Of a DNA stretch of 15,497 bases, positions 1 through 7,314 are shown one piece after another; the stretch's first letter is position 1; each line of letters begins with the position of its first letter. A program made the position numbers and the translations under genes. Under the pieces are notes generated by a model that ran no database searches, was not told the origin of the DNA, and worked only from the letters and a program-made list of their open reading frames with translations. This stretch comes from an uncultured Eubacteriales bacterium (GTDB lineage: Bacteria > Bacillota > Clostridia > Christensenellales > Borkfalkiaceae). The stretch lies in NCBI GenBank assembly GCA_905207385.1, contig CAJLLH010000009.1, forward strand, positions 1-15,497, in the 5' to 3' direction.

Positions 1-3
1 AAA

Positions 4-43
4 AAAGGCAAAAGCCGCGCAAAACTGCGCGGCTTTTGCCTTT
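4..43. terminator. Bidirectional intrinsic terminator
   Basis: A perfect 18-bp stem (4-21 with 26-43) has a 4-base loop AAAC. On the minus strand it is followed by a run of T (complement of the A run at 1-6), so it can terminate the leftward pectinesterase gene that ends at 142. The T run at 41-43 also allows termination of a rightward transcript entering from outside the window. Confidence 0.85.
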
Positions 44-141
44 AACATATAAACGGTCGCAAGGCGTCCGCAAAATGCAATGCGGTTGCACCCATCAGCA
101 TATCTTATGCTCTTCGGCGGCACATATGCTTAAAATGTTGT

Positions 142-1107
142 TTAAAGCCCTGATTTTTTCATCGCTGCGGCACACAGTTTTTTGTATGCGGCGGCTTCGG
201 CTCTGCTTAACTGTCTGCACCAGCTCACGGGTTCGGTTTTTTTGCCGCAATCAAGGTTGTAAAAGGCAAATCGCGCCGTTTTGTTGCGGTAGGTGTCGTT
301 CCATCTGTCAAAAAGCGCGGCGTTTATGTGTTCGCCCGCTTTGCAGTCTATGAACACGCTCTTGCCGAAGTCGCGCCACGGCCTTGCAAGGTATACGCTG
401 TTTTTTTCTGCTCCGCGCGCCTCAAGGCTGCACCCCGTAAAGCAGAACCCGCGTTCCTGTTTCAGCGAGTGCGCGGGCGCGGATATATAGGTAATATCTC
501 TGCCGTCGTTCAATGATACTATGCGGCAATTTTCAAAATACGCCTCCGCGCAGCCGAAAATGAAATCTACCGTGCCGCAAATTTCGCAGTTTTTGAAGCA
601 GTGCAGCGAATTGCCTTCCATGAAAAGTTCGTCGCGCGGAATAAAACCGTCGTAATAACCTTCGTCGGTTATTCCCGCATAGCGCACCACAAGGTCGTCG
701 GGGAAGGGGGCAAGAAAAAGCGTATCCTGAGTGGATAAAAGGCGCATATCCGCCGCCGAAAAGGTTTTTGCGTTTACGGAAAGAGCAACGCATTGCCCCG
801 CCGTTTTGGGGTCGGGCACGGAATTTTCTATGGTGAAATTTTCAAGCCGCACGTTTTCGCCCGTAACGCAAACGGTATATGTGCGGAAAGTGTTGTATTC
901 CATTCCGTCGGCGTGGCGTTTGCGGGCATAATCGTCCCAGGATATAATCGTTTCGTCGCGGCTTTCGCCTTTAATCGTTATGTTGCCGCGAGAAATTTTT
1001 ATTTTCTGCCTGTATATGCCTTTATGAAGCAGTATTTCTGCCGGTTCGTCCAAAGCGTCCAGTATGCGCTGAATATCGTCTGAAGGGGTTAATTCTATGG
1101 TTTTCAT
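142..1107 (-). CDS. Pectin methylesterase (pectinesterase, CE8 family), cytoplasmic
   Basis: A 321-residue carbohydrate esterase family 8 protein, which removes methyl esters from galacturonate residues of pectin. Family motifs are present in order: GQCVAL at residues 104-109 (conserved Gln), QDTLF at 127-131 (catalytic Asp 128), DFIFG at 181-185 (nucleophile Asp 181) and ARPW at 241-244 (Arg 242, Trp 244). All the expected catalytic residues are visible, so it should be active. There is no signal peptide, and the length matches the bare beta-helix catalytic domain. The enzyme therefore probably acts on imported methylated oligogalacturonides in the cytoplasm. I place the start at 1107, not at the longer ATG at 1143, because AAGGAGG lies a few bases upstream of 1107 and 1143 lies inside the promoter region. 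The gene is transcribed away from the rest of the locus and has its own promoter and terminator. Confidence 0.93.
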   Translation of the reverse strand: MKTIELTPSDDIQRILDALDEPAEILLHKGIYRQKIKISRGNITIKGESRDETIISWDDYARKRHADGMEYNTFRTYTVCVTGENVRLENFTIENSVPDPKTAGQCVALSVNAKTFSAADMRLLSTQDTLFLAPFPDDLVVRYAGITDEGYYDGFIPRDELFMEGNSLHCFKNCEICGTVDFIFGCAEAYFENCRIVSLNDGRDITYISAPAHSLKQERGFCFTGCSLEARGAEKNSVYLARPWRDFGKSVFIDCKAGEHINAALFDRWNDTYRNKTARFAFYNLDCGKKTEPVSWCRQLSRAEAAAYKKLCAAAMKKSGL

Positions 1108-1133
1108 GGCTTCCTCCTTAGGTCGTTTGTTAT

Positions 1134-1162
1134 ATTGTAACACAACTTTTTTTGTGAAACAA
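1134..1162 (-). promoter_or_regulatory. Promoter of the pectinesterase gene
   Basis: Read leftward, a -35 box TTGTTT (1157-1162) and a -10 box TACAAT (1134-1139) are separated by 17 bases. This places the start of transcription near 1128, about 20 bases before the start codon. The spacer contains an inverted repeat, CACAA-6-TTGTG (1141-1156), which could be an operator but is short enough to be chance. Confidence 0.65.
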
Positions 1163-1174
1163 TAGAAAAAGGTA

Positions 1175-1203
1175 TTGATTTTTACAAAGTGCTATGTTAT
1201 AAT
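1175..1203 (+). promoter_or_regulatory. Promoter for the rightward membrane protein gene
   Basis: TTGATT (1175-1180), a 17-base spacer and a perfect TATAAT (1198-1203) form a good housekeeping sigma promoter. Transcription would start near 1210, leaving a leader of about 77 bases before the ATG at 1287. The leader holds an 8-bp inverted repeat (ATAAAACA at 1218-1225 with TGTTTTAT at 1248-1255). The promoter is back to back with the pectinesterase promoter, so one regulator could act on both. Confidence 0.7.
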
Positions 1204-1286
1204 GAGTAAGCTAAATGATAAAACATAACACATTCCGAATAATTATTTGTTTTATGCAATAATTTATTTGTTAAATACGTTAAGAG

Positions 1287-1997
1287 ATGCGAAAAAACGG
1301 TTCAAAAATTATATCGTTCAGTCGTTACAAGGCCACTGATTTGCTGATATTTGCGGCTATTTTGGCGGCTTTCGGGGCAATAAGCTTCTTTGCTTTCACC
1401 GAATGGTTCGCAACAGACTCGTCGCGATACATATTTTCAATATCCGTTCCAATAACGCTGCTTATAATGGTCAGGTGGAACTGGTACGGCATGTTCTATG
1501 CCGTGGGCGACGGGCTTCTGTACTGCATTCTGATGCTGGCAACGGGCAATATGGCTGCGGGTTCTGAGCTCAGCTATTTCCTGATATACGGCGCGGGCAG
1601 CGCGTTTATCGGACTTACATACCTTATGGTAAAGTTCATGGGGTACAAAAGAATAGTCGGCGCGTGGTACTTTACGGTGCTGTACGCGGTGTGCGGCTGG
1701 GTTCTTCTGGTGCTCGGCAGAACGCTTGTGTGGACGTGCTTCGGTCTCGGTTTTGTAAACGGTCTTTTGGGTCTGGGCGGTTCGGAATTGCTCTCTTTGG
1801 GCATGGCTTTAATTATTTTGTTGGTTTTGCGCAGGCTTGACGGCATGATGGAAAACCAGCGCGACTATCTTATTCGTCTTGACAGAGAGCGCAGGGAAAA
1901 AATGCTTGCAGACAACTTCGGCGAAGAGCCGATAGAAATAGACGAAGAGATGCTTAAAACTTTAAACAAAAAAGGCGAAGATCTTTTCAGTAAGTAA
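1287..1997 (+). CDS. Six-helix membrane protein of unknown function, resembling an ECF S component in topology
   Basis: A 236-residue integral membrane protein. I see about six hydrophobic segments (roughly residues 17-37, 47-62, 68-87, 95-116, 124-146, 163-182), then a charged cytoplasmic tail of about 50 residues rich in Arg, Glu and Lys. Size and helix count resemble substrate-binding (S) subunits of energy-coupling-factor transporters, but I do not recognise a diagnostic motif and no EcfA or EcfT gene is nearby. The ribosome binding site is weak (AAGAG almost touching the ATG). The frame cannot extend upstream because a stop lies at 1281-1283. It has its own promoter at 1175-1203. Its place between the esterase and the pectin transporter suggests a role in uptake or sensing of sugar products, but that is inference only. 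Confidence 0.75.
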   Translation: MRKNGSKIISFSRYKATDLLIFAAILAAFGAISFFAFTEWFATDSSRYIFSISVPITLLIMVRWNWYGMFYAVGDGLLYCILMLATGNMAAGSELSYFLIYGAGSAFIGLTYLMVKFMGYKRIVGAWYFTVLYAVCGWVLLVLGRTLVWTCFGLGFVNGLLGLGGSELLSLGMALIILLVLRRLDGMMENQRDYLIRLDRERREKMLADNFGEEPIEIDEEMLKTLNKKGEDLFSK

Positions 1998-2009
1998 CGT
2001 AACGCGTAT

Positions 2010-2026
2010 CCGCGCGTAATGCGCGG
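2010..2026. terminator. Short GC hairpin after the membrane protein gene, weak terminator candidate
   Basis: CCGCGC (2010-2015) pairs with GCGCGG (2021-2026) around a 5-base loop. It lies 13 bases after the stop codon at 1997. The sequence that follows is AT-rich but has no proper T run, so termination would be partial and read-through into the transporter operon is possible. Confidence 0.3.
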
Positions 2027-2046
2027 CGCGCTAATATATAAGGCGG

Positions 2047-2101
2047 CGGATATGCCGCAACAATAAAAAGTTTTCGCTTTTTTTACCCGATAAAAAAGCA
2101 G
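2047..2101 (+). repeat. Diverged copy of the dispersed intergenic repeat
   Basis: The stretch contains ATATGCCGCAA, then a T-rich run and CCCGATAA followed by GCAG, in the same order and roughly the same spacing as the tandem units at 11374-11577. Its middle differs. It suggests that one repeat family sits in several non-coding gaps of this locus. Confidence 0.45.
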
Positions 2102-2123
2102 GCGCACAAGCAATGTGCGCCTG
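2099..2123 (-). terminator. Intrinsic terminator pointing left, without an obvious gene
   Basis: CAGGCGCACA (2099-2108) pairs perfectly with TGTGCGCCTG (2114-2123), a 10-bp stem with a 5-base loop. On the minus strand it is followed by C and six T; on the plus strand no T run follows. It therefore looks like the 3' end of a leftward transcript, yet no convincing leftward gene lies just upstream of it. See the structured element at 2124-2345. Confidence 0.6.
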
Positions 2124-2345
2124 TAACGATATCTCGGAAAAATAATTCAATAAGGCAATCGCAGCTCATTCTACATCCGTGGCGTAGAAGCCGGCGAAGC
2201 GACTGCCGCCGAACGGGCAAACGACGGCGGCGGAAGTAAATCCCGGCGAAAGCGCCTGTCCGCAACTTGGTGCGGAGGGCATTGGGGGACAACCGTTAAA
2301 ACCGCTTGACACGAAGCGGAGCGGAAGGACTGCTGATATAAAAAA
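2124..2345. ncRNA. Structured GC-rich element, leader or leftward non-coding RNA, family not recognised
   Basis: No supported gene lies here. On the plus strand there is a chain of hairpins: TTCTAC/GTAGAA around 2169-2189, GCCGCCG with CGGCGGC around 2200-2235, TCCGCA/TGCGGA around 2259-2276, and CCGCTT/AAGCGG around 2302-2320. The element could be a long leader of the transporter operon, or a leftward RNA of about 240 bases ending at the terminator 2099-2123. I checked it by eye against T-box, SRP, cobalamin, cyclic-di-GMP and guanidine leaders and found no match. The minus strand also holds an open frame of 38 codons (2282 to 2166, beginning MPSAPSCGQA), whose coding status is doubtful. Confidence 0.35.
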
Positions 2346-2368
2346 GCTTAAAAAGTCTGTTTTTAAGC
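2346..2368. promoter_or_regulatory. AT-rich hairpin just before the transporter operon start
   Basis: GCTTAAAAA (2346-2354) and TTTTTAAGC (2360-2368) form a 9-bp stem with a 5-base loop that ends six bases before the ribosome binding site of the first permease. Formed in the mRNA, it could limit ribosome access. On the minus strand it is followed by a T run, so it may also be a weak leftward terminator. Confidence 0.4.
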
Positions 2369-2383
2369 GGTATGGAGGAATTT

Positions 2384-3454
2384 ATGTTCAAACTCAAATG
2401 CGACGACTTCCTCACCTACGACGAGGAGACGGGCACATATTCAATGTCGCCCGACCAGCAGGTAAGGGACGAAGTCGAAAAGACGCGTTGGAAGGACATA
2501 GGTTTTAAAATCCTTGCCGACTGGAGACTGTACCTGATGCTTGTACCCATGCTCGTGGTATATCTTCTTTGGAGATATGCCCCTATGTACGAGCTTGTCG
2601 GCGTATTCAAAGATTACAATACGTCGAACACGGCCAGCCCCATAGACGGTTATTGGATAGGATTTAAAAACTTTATAGACGTATTTACGTACGGGTCCTA
2701 CGCCAGCGAGTTCTGGATGGCGTTCAGGAATACGTTCATACTGGCGTTCTACGGCCTGTTGTTCGGTTTCCCGTTCCCCATCATTCTTGCGCTGTTCTTC
2801 AACGAAATCCGTTCCAACATCGTGCGCAGCGTCGTTCAGGTATGCGTATATCTGCCCAAATTCATGTCCATAGTCGTAATTACGACGCTGGCAATAGCGC
2901 TTTTCGGCGGCAGTACGCAGTACGGCGTTCTTTCGCAGCTGTTAATCAACATCTGCGGCGAAAATTCGTCGATAGCGATGGCGGCAAAGAACGGTCTCGT
3001 TTACAGCACGCGCTACTTCAGGGCGATATATATAATGACCGACCTGTGGGAGCACGCGGGCTACGACAGCATTGTATTCTTTGCGGCGATAATCGCGGTG
3101 TCGCCCACCTCGTACGAGGCGGCGCAGATAGACGGCGCGGGAAAGATGGCGCAGATGCGCTACGTAGTCATTCCCAGCATTCTTTCCACCGTGGTTATAA
3201 TGCTTATAATGAAGATAGGTTCGCTTCTCAACGTTTCGTACGAAAAGATATTCCTTTTCGTCAACTCGGGCGGCACTTCCACGGCATACCAGCCTAACTA
3301 TGAATCGGCGCTCGTTGTATCCGTATGGGCAAACAGCCAGAGCAATACGGCGATAGCGATGGCGGGCGAAATGACCAACAACCTCATAGGCATGGTTCTG
3401 GTTATAGGCGCGAACATAGTAAGCCGCAAGGCTACGAACGTATCGCTGTATTAA
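2384..3454 (+). CDS. Sugar ABC transporter permease, LplB type (CUT1)
   Basis: A 356-residue inner-membrane permease of a carbohydrate-uptake-type-1 ABC importer. The N-terminal 45 residues are charged and cytoplasmic, followed by about six hydrophobic segments beginning near residue 49. The EAA loop that docks on the ATPase is clear at 245-265 (EAAQIDGAG, then a Pro at 264). LplB/YtcP-type permeases of this group typically take up uronate-containing oligosaccharides, which fits the pectin enzymes around it. I start it at 2384 because GGAGG at 2374-2378 is correctly placed for that ATG; the upstream ATG at 2372 overlaps the ribosome binding site. It is the first gene of the operon, 15 bases ahead of the second permease, with which it should form a heterodimer. 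Confidence 0.92.
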   Translation: MFKLKCDDFLTYDEETGTYSMSPDQQVRDEVEKTRWKDIGFKILADWRLYLMLVPMLVVYLLWRYAPMYELVGVFKDYNTSNTASPIDGYWIGFKNFIDVFTYGSYASEFWMAFRNTFILAFYGLLFGFPFPIILALFFNEIRSNIVRSVVQVCVYLPKFMSIVVITTLAIALFGGSTQYGVLSQLLINICGENSSIAMAAKNGLVYSTRYFRAIYIMTDLWEHAGYDSIVFFAAIIAVSPTSYEAAQIDGAGKMAQMRYVVIPSILSTVVIMLIMKIGSLLNVSYEKIFLFVNSGGTSTAYQPNYESALVVSVWANSQSNTAIAMAGEMTNNLIGMVLVIGANIVSRKATNVSLY

Positions 3455-3469
3455 GGGGGGACGCAAGCT

Positions 3470-4411
3470 ATGAAACGCAGAATGGAAATATCGGAACTGA
3501 TATTCAAGGTTGTAGCCTATATCTTCCTTATAATCTTTGCGCTTATGTGCGTATATCCTTTCCTTTACGCAATAGGCTCGGCGTTCAGCTCCCAGGCGGC
3601 TAACGAAGCGGGCAAAGTAGTTCTCTGGCCCGTCGAAGCAACCGGCAAAGCCTTCCTCTGGGTACTCACCAAGGGCGACTTCTGGTCGAGCTACGCAAAC
3701 ACTCTGTTCACAACTTTCCTCGGCACTATATGGTGCTTGTTCTATTCAATACTCGGCGCGTACGCGCTTTCCAAAAAGCGCATAATGGGTCGCCGCGGCT
3801 GGAACTTCTTCCTCGTGTTCACCATGTGGTTCACGGCGGGCGTCGTTGCAACTTACCTCAACTATCAGGCAACGGGTAAAGTTTTCGCAATGATTTTCGC
3901 AGGTTCCACAAGCATGTACGATATCGACCTTAAATGGCTCGTAGTTATCGCGATGGGCATGAACGCCACCAACATCATTCTTTTGAGGAACGCTTTCGAA
4001 GGCGTGCCCGCGGAGATAGAGGAGGCGGCAAGAATAGACGGCGCTACGGAAATGCAGGTTCTTACCAAGGTTTATATTCCAATGAGCAAGGCAACAATAG
4101 CTACGGTTGCATTGTTCTTCGGAATTTCCCGCTGGAACGGCTACTTCTGGGCGATGAAAGTCATGGACCAGCAGCAGAAGTATTCCTGGCCCGTACAGGT
4201 TTACATCCGCGACTTCATAAACCATTACACCAACTTCATAACCACGTACGACCCTCAGGGCGACTTCGCGTGGGAGTACGGCGAAGAAACTTCGCGTAAC
4301 GGCGTAGTTTATTCCATGGTTATCTGTTCGGTAATACCCATCCTCATCGTTTACCCCTTCATACAGAAGTATTTCGCAAAGGGCGTAAACATGGGCGGCG
4401 TAAAAGAATAA
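3470..4411 (+). CDS. Sugar ABC transporter permease, LplC/YtcP type (CUT1)
   Basis: A 313-residue second permease subunit with about six membrane segments and the EAA loop at 185-204 (EAARIDGA, then IP near 203-204). In this family the LplC-type subunit pairs with the LplB-type subunit to form the channel for an oligosaccharide. The start follows a GGGGGG ribosome binding site 9 bases upstream. It lies between the first permease and the solute-binding lipoprotein, the usual order for lpl-like importers. Nothing is missing or truncated. Confidence 0.92.
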   Translation: MKRRMEISELIFKVVAYIFLIIFALMCVYPFLYAIGSAFSSQAANEAGKVVLWPVEATGKAFLWVLTKGDFWSSYANTLFTTFLGTIWCLFYSILGAYALSKKRIMGRRGWNFFLVFTMWFTAGVVATYLNYQATGKVFAMIFAGSTSMYDIDLKWLVVIAMGMNATNIILLRNAFEGVPAEIEEAARIDGATEMQVLTKVYIPMSKATIATVALFFGISRWNGYFWAMKVMDQQQKYSWPVQVYIRDFINHYTNFITTYDPQGDFAWEYGEETSRNGVVYSMVICSVIPILIVYPFIQKYFAKGVNMGGVKE

Positions 4412-4429
4412 CTCTAAAAGTATTTTTTG

Positions 4430-4450
4430 CCCGAGGCAATGCCGAGGGCG
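4430..4450 (+). repeat. Small hairpin after the permease genes
   Basis: GCCC (4430-4433) and GGGC (4446-4449) enclose GGC-AAT-GCC with symmetrical GA/GA between the two stems, an arrangement that would form tandem G-A pairs in RNA. No T run follows. It probably protects or separates the permease message from the highly expressed binding-protein message, which is inference. Confidence 0.35.
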
Positions 4451-4462
4451 CAACTCAAAGCG

Positions 4463-4492
4463 TATAAACCTGATACATATCAAGGGTTTATA
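4463..4492 (+). promoter_or_regulatory. Hairpin in the leader of the binding-protein gene
   Basis: TATAAACC (4463-4470) pairs with GGTTTATA (4485-4492), and inside it TGAT (4471-4474) pairs with ATCA (4479-4482), leaving a two-base bulge. It lies 12 bases before the AAGGAG ribosome binding site (4505-4510). It may be an mRNA processing or stabilising element, or on DNA an operator-like palindrome. Confidence 0.4.
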
Positions 4493-4516
4493 TATATAAA
4501 TTAAAAGGAGAAAAGT

Positions 4517-7219
4517 ATGAGTAAAACCAAAAAAATTGCAGCGGCAGTCGTAAGTCTCGTTCTTGCGAGCACTATGGTAGTGTCGCTTGCAGCGTGCAAC
4601 CCTGACAAGAAGCCCTCTCTGGACCTCAGTCAGGAAGTTCTTGATGTCAGCACAGACGCAGACGGAAACCTTTCGTATGCTGATAACACCACGCTCAACA
4701 TGAACGTAGGCTACAAGGCAACTTACGGCTACATCACCTTCCAGGAAGCGCAGGTAAGCGAAAGTTTCACCCTCTTCGGCGAAACTTACAACCGCGGCAA
4801 ACTCAAACCCGCATGGCAGGAGCTTTCCGATACTCTTAAAATCGGCTTCAACGATGTGTATAAGCAGCTTGAAGCAACCGCTCAGATCGAAGATACTACC
4901 AACTATGCCAACTATGATATGATTACCGGTCAGGCCGATACCATAGTTCAGAAAGCTACGTCAAATCCCGAACAGTATCTCGACCTTTCGCTCTACATGG
5001 ATTACATGCCCAACTATAAGGCATTCCTCGAAGAGAACCCCATAGTTCAGATGTCCATAGTTTCCGACGTTGAAACGGGCGCGATGTACTACGCACCTTA
5101 CTTCGACGGTAACGACGATATCGAAAAGTATGAACTTGCCCAGCTTCAGTGGGTAGAACGCCTTCTCGACACGACTACCGCGGGCGAAAGCACCACGTTC
5201 ACCGCATCTGTAACCGCAAAGAAGCAGCCCGGCATCACCGGCGACTCCATCCGCGGCGAAGTCGGCGACGGCAAGACGGCATCCGTCAAGTCGTTCATGG
5301 GCACCACGGGCGAGTGGTGGGTAAATACCACCGACGTTGACGCAAGCAAACTCAATGCTGACGGCACGCTCGGCGAAAATGCAAATACTTCCAAAACCGT
5401 AAAGGTTGTAATAAGCTACGACGACGCTCTCGCTGCAGCAAAGGACAGCTCCACGGCGCTCGGCAAGGCTGTTGCGGCTGCAGGCGTTAAAAACGCAAGT
5501 GCGCTTACAAGCGGCAACATCGTAGACCTTCAGACCCAGGCCATAAACGATACTCAGGGCGCGGTTACGGGCGCTCAGCTCCTCGAAATGCTCCGCGCGT
5601 ACATCGACGTGGCATATCAGAAGGAAGACGGCTCCAAGTTCTATGCAACCCGTTCGGACGTATTCAACGGCTACAATGCGGCATGGGATGTTGACCTCCT
5701 CGTAGCTCTTTCCCGCTGCATAGTTACCAACACAAGCCTCCTCGGCACTCAGACAGCTGCTGAAAACATCTACGCTATAATGGGCAGAGAGAACAAGACC
5801 CAGCGCCAGAACGATATGGTTTCCCTTGCGGGCGAACTTTACGGCGTAAGAGGTCTCACTCCCCGTTACCAGTGGACGTTCATAGACAGCGAAGGCAAGA
5901 TTGACGACTCGCGCAACGACGTCGATATGTGGGACGCTCTCGACAGACTCAACGAAATGGTTGAAGAAGGCCTCATTTACACGGGCATCAAGCACGCGGC
6001 GGGCGCATCCAGCTACTACAAGGCAGATTCACCCGAATCGTTCATGATTTACGACTACGTTCAGACTCAGACTGCTAACGGCGGTTTCGAACTCGAACTC
6101 GGCACCGATAAGTACGGTCTTCCCGAAGACTATAACTTCACGGCAATCAACACTCCCGTTTCCAAGTGGGACGACGGTTCTACCAACGATTCCGGTTACT
6201 GCTATGTCAACGGCGAAAAGGTAATGCGTTTCACCGAATCCTGGCGTTCTGTTAAGAATACCGGCTTCTGCCTGCCCCGCGCAAACTATGAAGGCAAACC
6301 CGAAAAGCTTGCAGCGGCTCTCAAGTTCATAGACTATCTGTTCTCCAACGACGGTCAGATACTCATGACTTACGGCCCTCAGTCTGATAACAACGACCTC
6401 AAGGGCACGGCACCCACATTCACTTCCGAAGCAAACGGCTTCTGGTACGGCAATAAGGTTACGAACGTAAACGTAGCCGACGTCGCTTACAAGCCCGAAG
6501 GTTCCGACCAGTACACCGTAAACGCAGAAAACGAAGGCAAGTACTTCATCTACAAGAACGAAGTTTACACCGGCACGTACTACAAGGGCGAACAGTGCCC
6601 TACCATGACGGACGCAAACCTTCAGCTCTACTACGGCAGAACGGTTAACAGCGTAGTTCTTGCAAACTCCAGCGATGGCGCGGGCACGGTACAGGGCGCT
6701 AACTATGTATGCTCGTATACCAACTATGCGCGCGGAATCATCGGTTCGGCACTTCCTATAGGCAACAAGCTCCAGTCCTTCGAATATCAGGGCACGGCTA
6801 CGATGGGTATGATAGGCGCGGATAAGGTTTCCGCTAACCTTGTAAATGGCACCATAAGCCACGTTTACCTCAGCCCCGATAACCCTAAGGGCAGCTACTG
6901 GTACACCATAGTTCCCACAACGCTTCCTTATACCACCGACGTATCCCAGCAGATATCCGCTGACTTCGCTACTGCAGACAGCAACCTGTTTGCAAACAGC
7001 TCTGCGGCAGATAACATCCTCATCGACGTAATAAGGTTCGGTCTTGACGGCACTGGTTCCTGCACTGGCTACACCATGACGGGCGAAAAGCTTCCCGCAT
7101 CTGCAGAGGCAATGGTAACGCTCATCAACACCAAGTACGGCACAATGGACCGTTACGAAGGATATATGCAGACTGCTTGGTCGGCAATACTTGAATTCTA
7201 CAAAGACTTCATAAAGTAA
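4517..7219 (+). CDS. Very large extracellular solute-binding lipoprotein of the pectin ABC importer
   Basis: A 900-residue lipoprotein. A Lys-rich start, a hydrophobic stretch and the lipobox SLAAC (Cys 27) show export and lipid anchoring at the outer face of the membrane. It follows two CUT1 permeases, and a region near 600-620 (LKFIDYLFSNDG) matches the helix that family-1 solute-binding proteins have near their C-terminus. Usual members have about 430-560 residues. This one has extra sequence around 215-350, rich in Thr, Ala, Asp and Lys, and about 280 residues after the FIDYLFS helix. Codon choice (AAC, TAC, GGC, TTC dominant) is more biased than in the other genes, as expected for an abundant protein. 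Ligand is inferred: pectin-derived oligosaccharides. Start chosen by AAGGAG 6 bases upstream. Hairpins flank the gene on both sides. Confidence 0.9.
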   Translation: MSKTKKIAAAVVSLVLASTMVVSLAACNPDKKPSLDLSQEVLDVSTDADGNLSYADNTTLNMNVGYKATYGYITFQEAQVSESFTLFGETYNRGKLKPAWQELSDTLKIGFNDVYKQLEATAQIEDTTNYANYDMITGQADTIVQKATSNPEQYLDLSLYMDYMPNYKAFLEENPIVQMSIVSDVETGAMYYAPYFDGNDDIEKYELAQLQWVERLLDTTTAGESTTFTASVTAKKQPGITGDSIRGEVGDGKTASVKSFMGTTGEWWVNTTDVDASKLNADGTLGENANTSKTVKVVISYDDALAAAKDSSTALGKAVAAAGVKNASALTSGNIVDLQTQAINDTQGAVTGAQLLEMLRAYIDVAYQKEDGSKFYATRSDVFNGYNAAWDVDLLVALSRCIVTNTSLLGTQTAAENIYAIMGRENKTQRQNDMVSLAGELYGVRGLTPRYQWTFIDSEGKIDDSRNDVDMWDALDRLNEMVEEGLIYTGIKHAAGASSYYKADSPESFMIYDYVQTQTANGGFELELGTDKYGLPEDYNFTAINTPVSKWDDGSTNDSGYCYVNGEKVMRFTESWRSVKNTGFCLPRANYEGKPEKLAAALKFIDYLFSNDGQILMTYGPQSDNNDLKGTAPTFTSEANGFWYGNKVTNVNVADVAYKPEGSDQYTVNAENEGKYFIYKNEVYTGTYYKGEQCPTMTDANLQLYYGRTVNSVVLANSSDGAGTVQGANYVCSYTNYARGIIGSALPIGNKLQSFEYQGTATMGMIGADKVSANLVNGTISHVYLSPDNPKGSYWYTIVPTTLPYTTDVSQQISADFATADSNLFANSSAADNILIDVIRFGLDGTGSCTGYTMTGEKLPASAEAMVTLINTKYGTMDRYEGYMQTAWSAILEFYKDFIK

Positions 7220-7262
7220 TTTAAAGAACGCAGGTTCTTATAAAAAACAACAGGTAAACAAA

Positions 7263-7288
7263 GCGCGCCCGCCTTCGGGCGGGCGCGC
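7263..7288 (+). promoter_or_regulatory. Very stable UUCG-capped hairpin after the binding-protein gene
   Basis: GCGCGCCCGCC (7263-7273) and GGCGGGCGCGC (7278-7288) form a perfect 11-bp GC stem with a TTCG tetraloop closed by C-G. GGAAACC follows, not a T run, so it is not a standard terminator. In sugar ABC operons such hairpins often protect the upstream binding-protein mRNA from 3' decay, giving more binding protein than permease. Partial termination is also possible. Confidence 0.6.
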
Positions 7289-7314
7289 GGAAACCTTAAA
7301 TTCGGGGAAAAAAT

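Noticed and set aside
1108..1143. Longer pectinesterase start (ATG at 1143)
   Set aside because: It overlaps the -10 region of the promoter and has no ribosome binding site, while the ATG at 1107 has AAGGAGG at good spacing.
2306..2311. TTGACA as -35 box for the transporter operon
   Set aside because: No -10-like hexamer lies 16-19 bases downstream; the nearest AT-rich hexamer is about 24 bases away.
2316..2337. SRP RNA-like GGAAGGA stretch
   Set aside because: Only GGAAGGA matches; the conserved flanking pairing and GCAGC of the SRP domain are absent.
2372..2383. ATG at 2372 as start of the first permease
   Set aside because: The ribosome binding site GGAGG lies inside this interval and fits the ATG at 2384.
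1998..2383. CcpA (cre) site for catabolite repression
   Set aside because: I looked for the TGNAANCGNTNNCA pattern in this gap and in the other gaps and saw no acceptable match by eye.
2942..3466. Leftward frame opposite the first permease (and similar long frames opposite other genes)
   Set aside because: It is antisense to a well-supported gene, with Arg/His/Tyr-rich composition typical of shadow frames and no ribosome binding site or family motif.
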